Source of the DNA: Amblyomma americanum
Taxonomy: Eukaryota > Arthropoda > Arachnida > Ixodida > Ixodidae
NCBI RefSeq assembly: GCF_052857255.1
Contig: NC_135498.1
Coordinates: 91,272,757-91,336,756 of the forward strand
Length of the DNA stretch: 64,000 nt
Direction: 5' to 3'
The notes beneath the pieces are model-generated. The model did not search any database. It was not told the DNA's origin and saw only the letters and a program-made list of their open reading frames with translations. A program made the position numbers and the translations under genes. Each line of letters starts with the position of its first letter. The stretch's first letter is position 1. Positions 43,670 to 54,775 of this stretch are shown piece by piece.

Positions 43670-43700
43670 CATGGCTTGCACGTGACGTCACATCCGCCTG
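43670..43700 (+). repeat. Left terminal inverted repeat of the ISL2EU-like element
   Basis: Begins CATGGCTTGCACGTGACGTCA. It matches the reverse complement of the right end with one gap over about 21 bp, then weakens. Preceded by TA at 43668-43669. Confidence 0.85.
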
Positions 43701-43831
43701 CTCGTTGACCCGGCGACCATGCTTGTGACCCAGTCGCTCAGTCTTCGTTCAGTGCTGTGCTGCCGCGGATGCTTTCAAATTCGTGGCACCGGCACCGTTC
43801 ACAGCTCTTCTTCATCCGATTTGTGCCTGCT

Positions 43832-46173
43832 ATGGCGCCGCATGAATCTTTAAACGCGGGTTATTACTCTGAACTCATCGGCAGTATTCGCCTTCGTTAC
43901 GAAGACAAGTTGAAACTGTGCGATGATATCGATCCATACACGCTGCGGCCCGGAGTGGACACAAGTGCTGATGTGAGTGGCTTCCCCGAGATTTCGCACG
44001 GCGACATCGTCACGTATCTTGTGTTTTCCGCGAACTTTGTGACTTTGGAAAACATGAAAGCGTACAAAGCTTTGGAGTCCCACAATTATTTTACAAGCGG
44101 CTGGGTGAAGCACCTTTCTGCCAAGGAATTCCAGGACGGCAAAGTTGTCCTGCTCGGCGAGGTAAGCATTACGAATCCATTTGATAATTGCAAACCTTGT
44201 TAATCTGTATGAGCAAAGCTGTGACGAATGGTCCGTACGCCGTTTGCGCTAGGCGCTCTGTGCGGCGCATCTTAAGCGCGACATTCGGTTATGTATGTAC
44301 GCGAGCACGTGAAGTGCCCGCAAAGCGTGAAAGGAGGCGGAAAAACCTTATCGGTTCCAAAACACAAACAGAAAAACGGAACTTGAGGTCAAATCTAGGT
44401 GATCAGAATACTTTGCTTCGTGATGACCTCGGTGGCTCGCTCGAGGACCCGGCGTTGAACAGCCAAGTCCGAGCTGGGCAGCGCAGTCTCCCACAGATTA
44501 AAAGAACCGAGTTGCAGCTCCCATTATGTTCCTTTGTTTTTATTTTGCACAGTCTGAATGGCATTGCAAATGAGCAGGTTCAGACAGACAAGTTCGTGCA
44601 CCGCAACTCTGAAAAAAAAAAAACGGCTCAAATGTTTTGTTCTAAAACGACATCCCTAGGCAAAGTGCAACTGAACCGCAGCAATTTTGAAACGATAGGT
44701 CAGTAAAGCCGACCTTTTTTCTCGTTGTCTTCGCAGGTGAACCACTCGCAGAGGCTGGGGCACAAACCTCTCCAAGTGTGGATTTTGTGCAAGGATGGCG
44801 CTGTGATCACTGCGCACTGCACATGTATGGCTGGAGCAGGGGAAGCATGCTCCCATGTTGGAGCCTGTTTGTTTGCAGTTGAGACCGGCATCAAATTGAT
44901 GATGTCAAGAAGTTGCACCCAGAAGGATAATATGTGGCTGCCCGCTTATGTCGAAAAAGTACAATATAAGCGACTCAAGGACATAAACTTCACATCATCT
45001 AAAGGGAAAAAGCGGCAGCTTGATAGCAATTCCTTTGAGGCAGGTCCAGTCAAGGAGCGGGCTCATGTCCCGCCACTTTCAGAGCAGGAGCGTACCAAGC
45101 TTTACGGCTCAATTCAGGATGCCGGCATTGTTCCTTCAATTTTTTCAGTCCTCCCCGGATATGATGGACACTTTCAAAATCCTGTACCGATGCATGATGC
45201 CCGTTTGAGAAACCTCTACTCCGAAGAAATGTTGGCGCATGATTTGGATGTTTTGGTTAAGAAAGCCAATGATGTCATGCCATCAATAATTATAAGTGAA
45301 GAGACCGTAAAGGCCGTTGAAGCTTTGACAAGGCAACAGAGCAGCTCGTCTAATTGGTTTTTGTACCGAGCGGCCAGGGTGACTGCTTCTGTAATGAAAA
45401 GGGTGTGCCACACAAGCATTGATAACCCTAGCATATCACTGCTAAAACTGATATGCTATCCTGAAAAGCAGTCGTTGAAGACGCCTGCCATCACATGGGG
45501 AGTGAAAAATGAGCCCCGTGCCTTCAGGGCATACCAAACCAGTGAAGCCGAGAAGCACGACATGTTCAAGTGCTCCAAGTCGGGGCTGCACCTGAGTACA
45601 AGATATCCGTTTGTTGGAGCAACACCAGACGGTCTTGTTTGTTGCGCATGCTGTGGGAAGGGTGTTGTTGAACTTAAGTGCCCATTTTCGCTCAGGGAAG
45701 TAAAGGACGTTACAGAGATGGCTACTGCAGGTTCCTGCCTGGAAACTGTCAATGGTGTAGTCCAGCTACGGCGACAACACGGATATTTCTACCAAGTGCA
45801 GACACAAATGGCTGTATGTGATGTTCAGTGGTGTGACTTCGTGGTGTGGACACCTAATTTGTTGCACGTGGAGAGAATACAGAAAGACAGGCACTTTTGT
45901 GAGGAAATTCTGGCTGCTGGAAGAAAATTCTTCATTCATGCAATCCTGCCCGAGCTTTTCAGCACCTACTTCACCAGGCAGCATGCTGGTCCAGTGGTAA
46001 ACTCTCCCAGTGATGTCTACTGTTTTTGCCGTGGACCAGAAACTGGAAAGATGGTTGCTTGCGACAACGCATCCTGCCACTACAAATGGTTCCACTTTTC
46101 ATGCGTGGCACTCAAGCGAGCACAAAAAACTACACTGTGGTTTTGTCCAGAGTGCAAAGGTCCCAAAGGCTAA
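43832..46173 (+). CDS. SWIM zinc finger / YqaJ-type nuclease / PHD finger protein of the transposon
   Basis: Two exons, 43832-44161 and 44737-46173, give 588 aa. The donor is GAG|GTAAGC and the acceptor TTCGCAG|GTG, in phase 0. The ATG at 43832 has a good context (GCTATGG); an in-frame ATG at 43769 is the alternative. Domains in order: an N-terminal region of unknown function (1-110); a SWIM zinc finger with C138, C140, C148 and H150; a YqaJ/lambda-exonuclease-like core at about 310-520; and a PHD finger at about 539-583 with the C4-H-C3 pattern. In the core, E369 (NEPRA), D408 (TPDG), E422/K424 (ELK) and Q463 match the PD-(D/E)XK nuclease motif series. The family is known from phage-type recombination nucleases. 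Inferred role: a nuclear accessory nuclease in excision or integration, possibly guided to chromatin by the PHD finger. No disruption seen. Confidence 0.85.
44162..44736 (+). other. Intron of the YqaJ-type gene
   Basis: GTAAGC to TTCGCAG, 575 bp. Several short frames occur inside but none carries recognisable domains. The protein reads smoothly across the junction (LLGE|VNHSQR), so no exon is missing here. Confidence 0.75.
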
Positions 46174-46310
46174 GCAACCTGTAACACAACTTGGACAGCT
46201 GCCTCATGTTTCAACCTTGGAAGTGCGTCTTGAGGCTGGAACACACGTGGCCCATATGGGACACGCTGAAATCTGGCGTTGAGAAATGACAATGCCGTCA
46301 GCAGATTCTG

Positions 46311-46457
46311 AGTATGCTTTATTCAGACATGCAGGAGCAGGACTCACAATCACTTATCCACTGAGGCCGAAGCCTGCTGTCCTGTGCTTTATTCAGACAT
46401 GCTGAAGCAGGATTCACAATCACTCATCCACTGAGGCTGAAGCCTGCTGTCCAGTGG
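46311..46457. repeat. 70-bp tandem duplication at the 3' end of the transposase gene
   Basis: Two imperfect head-to-tail copies with a period of exactly 70 bp: the CTTTATTCAGACATGC motif occurs at 46317 and 46387, and AGCCTGCTGTCC at 46371 and 46441. Each copy carries, on the minus strand, an AATAAAG polyadenylation hexamer (46317-46323 and 46387-46393) and the codons for the last transposase residues and stop. Several substitutions separate the copies, so the duplication is not brand new. Confidence 0.8.
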
Positions 46458-48209
46458 CGTCCTTTGGTGCAGCAACAATTGATGCACACAAGTTAGATAG
46501 CACACAACACACAGTTACAATTTTGTCGAGTGGTGCGACTTCATCTCCTGGCCGGCACACAACGTAATCGATTGGCACGACAGACTTCAGAAAAATAAAC
46601 TTATTCCTAATGAGTCCAATTACTCTTTCCACGTGTATTCGCACGTTTGCGAGCTTTCTTGTGCTCTGCACATCTTCTGCTGAAAGTTGTTTCTTTCCCC
46701 TGGTAAACGCTGGCACGTGAAGCTTTGCACAGTAGAAACCAACGCTTTCGCTGATGTTAAAACCCCTGTCTGCGAGTACAACGTCTCCAGGCACCAAGTT
46801 GTCCAAAAACCCACAGTGTTCGGTGATATGTTTGTCACTTGCCCTGCCTCCCCAACCTTCGGATATATATGTAACAACACCTTGTGGAGCAATCCCAATC
46901 AGGAACTTGGCTGTATTGCTACCTTTATACTGGGACCATGTTTCACATCTTGGAAGATACGATGATGGCCTTTCTATCTTGATTTCGAAGCAATCGATGA
47001 TGACTGCTACATTCGCACCAAACGAGTCGTAGAATGCCTGTGGCATTGTCTTTTGCAAAGCATCTCGTGTGGGCCAGATTATTTCATCTTTAAGTCTGCA
47101 ATACGCCACGTGCAGCCACTTGTCGAAAATGCGCGATACTGTAGCCTCTGAAATATTGAACCGAAATGCAAGGTCAGCGTTTTGCAGATTTACTTTTAGC
47201 TTCATCATGAACAGAACGAATTCTTGAAATTTTGTGAGCTTATTGTTGACATTGTGTGAAATGAAGCTTGCTAGTGCTTCGAACACAGCAAATAAAACAG
47301 CACAGTTTGGCATCCCAGTGTACAGTCGCACCTTTGCTTCACAACTTTTCAGTGAGTCTTCAGTCACCTCGAGCTGCTCTTTCTCTTTCTGCAATGTGTA
47401 CAGATGTTCATTCAGCACTACAGAATGCTGCTCCAGTGCCTGTATGTCTTGCATGGTCATGTCGGTTTGAACAGCGATTCCTGTATAAAAAAAAGTTTAT
47501 AAGCTCGTAGAGTGGCAGCCAGCGAAACTGCATGCTGGCTAGGCATCACAAGCACTAGGTAAGCGGACCGACGCACCAAAGGCCTTGGAATGCATCGTAA
47601 GCAAAAACAAATGACCATGCATTACTATGAAAAAAAAAATGCCTACTGACCTGTCTCATTTTCATCGGCGCTGACTTCCTCGGCTTGGGGTGGCTGTGGG
47701 GAATCGGGACAGGCACGCGGCGACGCCTCCGATGCCACTGCTGTCGCTTCAACATCGGCCCGTCGCTTGTGAGCGAGTCTTTTTGCTCTGCGATCGTGCC
47801 GCGCGGAATCAGCATGCCTGGTCCCGTGGCCGAGACTGAGAGACGGGGCCCAGTCTGGATTTGTCTCGTCGAACAGGTTGGACGGTTCTCCTGCGGACGC
47901 AAAGCTGTTATCAAAGCGTTCCACGTAGTCGTGTTGGCTTTTTTTCTATAAAACGGAGATACATACAGTGGGCTCACCTTTTATGAAATGCACACCGCAG
48001 ACGCGCACATTGGGGCTTTCGTGGTTGAAATTAGCACGTTTTATGCGTGCTAACCACAAGCTGCGGCGCTTCGCACTCAGAGTCTTGGTTCGCTCGCACT
48101 GGTTTTCGATCACTTTCGGCAGAGAGAAAAACCTCGCGATAGTTGGCCTTTTCTTTCTCCCTATAACGTCGCTGCGATTGGAGCAGCCCACAACGGCGCA
48201 GTTGACCAT
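46420..48209 (-). CDS. THAP-domain DDE_Tnp_4 transposase, three exons
   Basis: Exons are complement(47978..48209, 47651..47890, 46420..47480), totalling 1533 nt and 510 aa. Donors AAAG|GTGAGC and ACAG|GTCAGT and acceptors CCGCAG|GA and ATACAG|GA all keep frame. The start ATG at 48209 opens a THAP zinc finger: C4-x4-C9, W52, C71-x2-H74, with the usual proline-rich end completed by exon 2. Residues 90-160 are basic then acidic and low-complexity. A coiled coil follows at about 166-205, a helix-turn-helix at about 239-284, then an RNase-H-fold DDE core. Candidate catalytic residues are D320 (VIIDCFEI), D395 (VLADRGF) and E442 (IHVERV). The THAP part should bind the transposon ends and the DDE core cut and join DNA. 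The C-terminal codons and stop lie in a 70-bp tandem duplication. The frame is fully open, so this copy may be functional. Confidence 0.88.
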
Positions 48210-48326
48210 GCTGAGACTGCAACGCTTACGCACACGCGGAAAACAACACGAGCTGGCACTACCGCGACCACTCCAGTGCGCACGGAGCGGCGGTGGGTCA
48301 TGAATATGGCGGCCGCGTATCCCAGC

Positions 48327-48357
48327 ATTCCTGTTGATGACGTCGGTGCAAGCCATG
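48327..48357 (-). repeat. Right terminal inverted repeat of the ISL2EU-like element
   Basis: Read on the minus strand it begins CATGGCTTGCACC followed by GACGTCA. It is followed on the plus strand by TA at 48358-48359. The distance from this end to the transposase ATG is about 150 bp, so the promoter must lie in or next to the repeat. Confidence 0.85.
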
Positions 48358-48359
48358 TA

Positions 48360-49137
48360 AACGCTGATACATCCGGAATGACGACAACCTACATTACCCT
48401 AGTGCCGAAGTAATGAGTATGATAAAGTAGTACGAGGAACTTTTCAAGGGAATCCCGCAATAGACCGAAAGCCTTCTAACTGTACAATCTGCTTTACGGG
48501 CTGTTGTAACGTACATTACTAAAGTAGTAAAGTTCAACACGAGGCCTTGCCAAGTACACAATGCAATCGTTCAGACGCTTCTTATCTCCACCTGTGCCCA
48601 AATGAGGTTACGCTTTCACCTGCGTCAGCTTTAAAAAAAAGTTAACGGCCGCGGAAGCAAAACGTATGCTGGAGTCAACTCATAAGTGACACCACAATTT
48701 TGAGAGTGTGCACAAAGCTTGTGTGTACTTTATGCAATTTTTTTTTTCGAGAAGCACTTGCATATTTTTCGCATGTTTTTGTAATGCATTTACGGAGTGT
48801 CGAAAAGCTTTCTATCATCACTATACTTTTTGCGCATTGTTTCCGTGATTTCCACATAAGTGGCTTGCTGTAATGAAAAATGAAAAGTCAGCAAACGCGA
48901 CGATTGAGATAGTTAAATAGCCTGTAATTGTTCGTTTGATTGGAAGTTTTTAACAGCTGCGATTCGAACAAATTTTTTTTGACGGTTAAGAAAATGCTGT
49001 TCAACGCCGCTCGCTGCAGTGTGTCAGTGGTTAAGAGACTATCGGCATCTAATTTTATTGCGGGGATTATTCTTATTAGACATTATTAGATTATTAGACA
49101 TTATAATACATGGATTAAATTGGGGTATTTGCCTGCA
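48360..49137. other. Right flank of the ISL2EU-like element; no gene seen
   Basis: Begins with AACGCTGATACATCCGG directly after the TA. No continuation of the P-like reading frame found on the left flank. Confidence 0.45.
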
Positions 49138-49473
49138 TCCCCTAAATAATTGATAATTGAATGTCTTCTATCATGCTGTTTCGGTTTTATCCACTCAATG
49201 ATGGCTGCGATGTCAAGTTGATGTTTCTGTCACGTGATCCGCTATAAAAAGTGTACTCGAAATATAATCGCTTTTATATGTAGTCTTAATTCACTACGAC
49301 ATTTAATCCAGCTTCTTCCAAGACCTGTATTGAAAAAAATGACCTGTCAGCGATTATATTACCTTTTCTAGTGAATCACGTGACAAAAACATCAACTTGA
49401 CGTCACAGTATTCGTTCGGTCGATGAAACTGAAACAGCGTCAAAAAGATCTTCAATTATAAACTGTTTAGCAG
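49138..49473. mobile_element. MITE-like element with ~110-bp inverted arms
   Basis: The left arm includes ATTGATAATTGAATGTCTTC, GCTGTTTCGGTTT, GATGTCAAGTTGATGTTTCTGTCACGTGAT. The right arm is its reverse complement with substitutions (ATCACGTGACAAAAACATCAACTTGACGTCA..., AAACTGAAACAGCGT, GATCTTCAATTATAA). About 110 bp of spacer contain no ORF. Target duplication not clear. Confidence 0.75.
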
Positions 49474-49565
49474 TCGTACGCAAGTACCACAGAGGGCCCC
49501 ATGTATACGGATGTCTAAGGCATCGTTTGAAAGAAGAAAACACGCAAGCAAAAATTTGGTGCCCA

Positions 49566-49797
49566 TATAGTCCTTAATGCGCTCGACTACTAAACCGGAG
49601 TACCAGGGTTCGAACCCAACTGCGGCGGCAACGTTTCAATGGAGGAAAAACGCAAAAATGGGGTTTTATGTGTGCAATGTCAGCGAACGTTAAAAATCCC
49701 CAGGTGGTCGAAATTATTCTGAAGCCCTTCATTACGGCATTTCTCTCTTTCCCTACTCTACTGATTCGCCCGCGGCGCGGTTGAGGTGTCTTGCTAA
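49566..49797 (+). mobile_element. Diverged Ruka-type SINE
   Basis: Head CTTAATGCGCTCGACTACTAAACCGGAG, B box GTTCGAACCC, body CCCCAGGTGGTCGAAATTATTCTGAAGCCC, partial 3' end GCGGCGCGGTTGAGGTGTC. The most diverged long copy here. Confidence 0.75.
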
Positions 49798-52261
49798 AAG
49801 AGAGCCAGAGTTACTCCGCCTTTCGTTTCCTACAGCCAGAATTATTATATTGAGGCCTGATAAATGCCGATCTTACATGAATCGGTTTTGCAAAATATCG
49901 TGTAATATTGGATGTCACAAATATGCTCCAAATACCGCTCTCCAGCATCGTTTGTGTGTTTGTGTGCTTCAGTGTGTGCTGCCGAAGAATAACTGTCTTA
50001 AAATAGGCAGCCACAGAGGTCCTTGACTTGGCCACAAGCATGGAATGCTATCATTTGAGTCATACGCCTTCTTTTTATATTGATACGTGTCGCTCCGTGA
50101 GCAAAGCAGCTCACTTTCAAGGAAGCGCGTTCGGCCCCAGTACGCGCTCACGAAGCGCGATGAATAGCTTGGGCACAATTATGTGAGACGCCGTAGCAGA
50201 AGACGCGGTTGTCCCCACCCTCCACGTAGCGGAGGAGTTAGGCTCGCGCATCGAGGCACCCTACCCCAGCCAACCGCTCTGCCCTGCGAGCCGTTGATCG
50301 GACGCGAGTCTTGTGCTGCTTCGGGATTTCACGCGATTACTATTCTGAACGCGTACCTAGTTCCCAGTGAGGGTGCTCCTATAAGATTTAAAGAACCCAT
50401 AATGCTTTATATTATTGCATGACTTGTTGCTTGTTTCTTTTAATGACAACTCTCTTTTCATTTACGATGTAGCTGTGTGTTTGTCTTTTTTTTATTGACA
50501 ATATGCCACTGCTATTTCTTATGTACTGCTCCCACCCTTCAGGCCCACTATACCAGCAGGGCCTTTTAAGTGCCGAATCAATTATCACGATGATTAATTA
50601 ATCATAACATTATAGTTTATCCTGATTAATTAGACAGTCATGCGAGCAAGCCCAGCTAGAAGGACAGGCTTGTTTTTAGGCTGAGACGCTTGTCAGCGGG
50701 ATTTTGCAGAACCGCCGTCTTCGGTCGCGACGAAGAGCTACAAGCTGACGGCGTCTTGGCGTGTTCTATCCAGAGGGCGCAGACTTCGGCTCAATGTGAC
50801 CGCAGTTCTGCTTCTGTTCCCGTCGCAGCGCTGCAGGAAGCATGGAAACAGCAGTTAACCTAACACTGCGCAGACCTCCGTCCACAAGTGATGTAATCAC
50901 CCAGCGTCGGCGTATGCGCCCGGAACAATACATGGCGTGATTGGCCTGCACACGTGTGCGATGGACGTGAGGCCATGAAATAATTATTAGATCCTGGAGA
51001 TTTCTGCTTGCACCAGGCTTTCTTCACTTTTCGTTAACAGGACGTATAAGAAGGTATATAAATAAAGGCAAAAGAACAGTATAAAACAGTAAAAAAGGAG
51101 TATCAAAGGTGTCGACGAGGCGCGGCTAAAGTTAACATCAACAGGTCGCCACCAGGCGTAGGTGGGGCTTCAAAACTTCTCCTTCGATCACTCTTGTAGT
51201 TTCTCCTCTGGCTCTTCTCGACCAACAAAAAATAAACAGAGTGATAGGATAACGCGTTCAATCCACGGTTTGTGGTTCAGTCTCATGGCAAGCTCAGCAC
51301 AGAAAATGCAATTTTTGCGAGAGCAAAGGCCCAACTTCAAAAAGTCTTCCGTGAAGGTACCTGGAAGCGGTATTGTCTTATGTGCTAGTTTTTTCATGTA
51401 CAGTGTACTTGTCTTCTATATTCCGAGATCAGTAATTTCTCCTGCGAACTTCACACCTCCATAATTTGTCTTAGTACAATGTAGCGCTTGAGTTTACATT
51501 GTTATGAAACCCAAAACCTGTCTCACCGTTGCTGCCGCATGATGTCTCTTAGTGGAGCCGTTGCGTTTATTTGAATACCCCGTTTTTGATCATCGGACGC
51601 ACAAAACCTAGTCGATTTGTTTCGTTTTGTTAATTGTTCGATGTTTTGCGGTATTTTTCAATTAAAGATATGCAAAGCATTCATTAGTTCCTGGGCGGTT
51701 CAAGAAGTTTGCGTACAGTCGCACAGCGTTGAAGCCCTGTCCGAAAGCATCCGTCTTTCTCTCTTAGCTTCAAATAGGTGCTCAGTGCTGTTAGACTCGT
51801 GCAGAGGAATGCAGCTGACCTTATACACCTGAGTTTCTTTCGCGAAATCTCAGTTGTTGGCAATAGTTGTAATGCCTGGATAATATATAGCATGGAGTAA
51901 ATATTGCATATGTTGCGCTGTTTAAAAATATTCCAAATTAATTCCGTGCAGGTGATACCGCCAGTCGCTACGCTTTCCGAACCGGACAGTTCCTGCTTCT
52001 CCCAGTCAACGGTCTCTACAAGGCGTTTCTAACTTCTGCGCTGTTCACACGACGGTACTGAAATTTATCGCTAATTAGCAAGCATATATTCCCTATTGGT
52101 GTACAGCCAAGTAATGCCTAAGAGGACAGCGGCAAATGTCCCGCAATGGAAGCCTTGAAACCGCAGTCTCCAGGTAAAGAGCCTTTTTCGCTCTAGTATG
52201 CCATCGCACGTGGCTGTCACGTATAAGGCTCATAACCTTGACGTCCTCACAATACGCCGGC
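49798..52261. other. No recognisable gene
   Basis: Only short frames; a few T-rich stretches. Nothing named. Confidence 0.45.
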
Positions 52262-54772
52262 GCTGTTCTCTGGGGGGACTTCTTTGGGGCCCATTTGCCG
52301 CTATTTCCTTTTCTATCCGATGATATATTGATGTGCTTTTGTGCGTTTTAAATTGTCGCCCTCTGATTGTGTATTTCTGTCGTTTCTGATCATCCTCTCT
52401 GCACGTGCTTAATTGGGACGTATTTCTCGGAATTTGCGTATTTTGTGCGACTTGAACGCGTTTGAGGAAATGAGTATTAGGGCTATAGTTTCACGCACCA
52501 GCCTCACGTTTCGTATCAAAGTCAGTAAAAATAGGAAAATGGCGTCTCTTTGCTCTGGCCTATTACTGATTGTGTATACTTTTGGCTGTACGGGGATGGC
52601 GTGTGTCTTCTATGCGACTTCTCACCCACGCAGATCTGGCAGCCGTTGAAGGGGTTAAAAGCGACTTATGCGGTTGCTACGCACAAAAGACAACGGCTAA
52701 TAAGATAATTGTTTTACCAAAGTATAAGAACCAGAGGCAGCCGCATAAACATGTAACGGCACACACGAACGCATTGATCTGCGTCCTTTCATGTTCTTGT
52801 ACACTTTTCCTGTGGTTGCATGCAAAAGCAAACAGCCCTGCACGAAGCTTTACTGATGATGCAAGAAGGGACCACCGTATGCGACCGCTAGTCATTTATG
52901 AGCGCACGTTGTTCCTCTCTTATTCCACCCTTTACGGTATTTTCTTGCGAGGTTTCAAGCCGGCATTGCTTGCGCAGCCCCCCCCCCCCTCCACCCCCAC
53001 ACGCACACACACACAACCACCCACCCCCTGTTAGTTGCCTTGCATGGTCAGCAAACACCCCTTCGCCTCTTGACGACTGCTTCAGTGATGTCATGTAGAT
53101 TTCAAGCCGCTACGAGTTTATGAAGTTTGTCGTTTTTTTCTGAATCCCCTTGTGTTCGTGTCTCTTGCTCATGGATTACTGCAGTGTCCGCGTGTTGACG
53201 TCATGGAACCGTGCAAGGACTGCCGTCCTGTAGCGACCGTGCATCCGGAGCGGAGACCGATTGCGGCCGCCTTTCGTGGAGCTGCAACGTGCCCGCCATT
53301 AGCGAGCCTGCGTCGGCTGATGCGAACGTCCGCTCAAGATGACTGCGCCGCTTTGTGGTGGCTCTACTACTTATTGCAGCGTCATCACTTCCGGGTGCAA
53401 GCATCGCCGTCGCCATTGCAGTGAACGCCGTACGTGACCGGATACCGGCGAAGCTTGCGCTGAATGGGGCTTCTGCTCTATGCATTTAATCTGAAAGAAA
53501 ATAAATGTTATTTTGCTCAAGTGTAGGCTCGACTTTGCTTGCTTCATCTTGATGGCACGTAAGTTGTCATTCCAAGGAACTACACTATTGCTGACCATGC
53601 CTTCGCATTTTATCCAACCGTAGAAAAACCACCGAGCAGCTAGAGAAGCAGTGTATTAGAATGCATGACTGCCATGTTTTCTGGTTTGATCAAAAAATTG
53701 CAGATTTTTAAACCACACCTCCAAAGCTCGAACAGCTGCTGATCATTTGATGTTTAACAGAAATAAACTTCACTTTGAGGCCTAATTAATAAGCTGAACC
53801 AATGCTAAAAGGCCACGGGCCATATCCTTCGATATTTAATGGATCCGCAGCCTGATGGACGCTCAGAAGAATAGACTGAATAAATCCCCGTATTTTGTTT
53901 GATAGGATTCGCCGACAGTAAAACAGTTAATAAATTTGCATGGAAAGTACAGAGTAGGTAATTCTGGCTGCTTTTCTATGCAATGGTTGGAAGTGATGTC
54001 ATGGGTGCCATGATGGTGTAGCGCAGCTTCCACAGTGCAGGCGAAAGCAACTGGCGGGAAGCGGATTTAAGAAAATGCCGCACTTCTAGATTCCCTTGTC
54101 TCCCTAATTCCACCTATTCCAAGAGCATGTTAGGGAGTTTAGGGAAAAGCTGCTCTCGACGTGGCCCAGTTAACTGACGCCCGCCACGTGTGCCTTCGAC
54201 AGACTTCGGCAGGGGAGCTCGTGCATGTAAGAGCATGCAGGTCGCATTGAAAAGGAAAACGGTATAAAGACACTCCAACGTGCTCATATCGCTGGGCTGT
54301 GTGGTACACCACTCCAATCGACTCGGTAAATTTGATCTTATCGCGTTCGGAAGTTGATTGGAGCGAGTGCAGTGCCCGTAAAGTGAGCCGGGTGCACTTG
54401 GGTATACGGTTCACAGCTGCATTTTTTTTTCATTTGGGTATGCGTGTTACGAACAGAAACTGTTTCACTATCCTTGTGTAGTCAGTCAAAACCGTCCAGA
54501 CTTGTTTTGCTTAGTACTGACGTAAGAGCTAGCATTAGGGGAAATGAGTGTAAAGCTTAATAATAACGAGTAATAAATTATTGGTGTTGCATGCATTGGT
54601 GAAGAATGCTGTCACATCATATAATAGTAATATTAAACAAAATATGTCGGTGTAATTATAAAAAATGAGTTAACAATCTGAAGCGATGACGTCATCACTA
54701 ATTAATGTTGTAAAAAGACGCGCGGCGCAAAACCGCATCTGCCGAAGCAGCGACGCTGGTTTGCGCAAGAGA
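52262..54772 (+). repeat. Segmental duplication, block 2 (partner 12545-15091)
   Basis: See block 1. About 39.7 kb downstream, direct orientation. The match resumes at 56713-56800 after a 1.9 kb insertion. The C-rich plus CA/CG simple repeat of block 1 (13248-13298) is present but shorter here (52978-53020). Confidence 0.85.
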
Positions 54773-54775
54773 CGC

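Larger units (their letters stand above)
43670..48357. mobile_element. ISL2EU/IS4EU-like DNA transposon, apparently complete
   Basis: Bounded by terminal inverted repeats. The left end reads CATGGCTTGCAC from 43670, and the right end is its reverse complement, finishing at 48357. Similarity continues inward through a shared GACGTCA motif. TA lies immediately outside both ends (43668-43669 and 48358-48359), consistent with a 2-bp target duplication or a TA target. Inside are two convergent spliced genes: a SWIM-YqaJ-PHD protein on + and a THAP-DDE transposase on -. All introns have GT-AG borders and both frames are open. From memory, a DDE_Tnp_4-type transposase paired with a YqaJ nuclease protein is the signature of the ISL2EU (IS4EU) superfamily. 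PIF-Harbinger would carry a Myb-like second protein and 3-bp TWA duplications. I am confident of the borders and domains, less so of the superfamily name. Confidence 0.85.
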
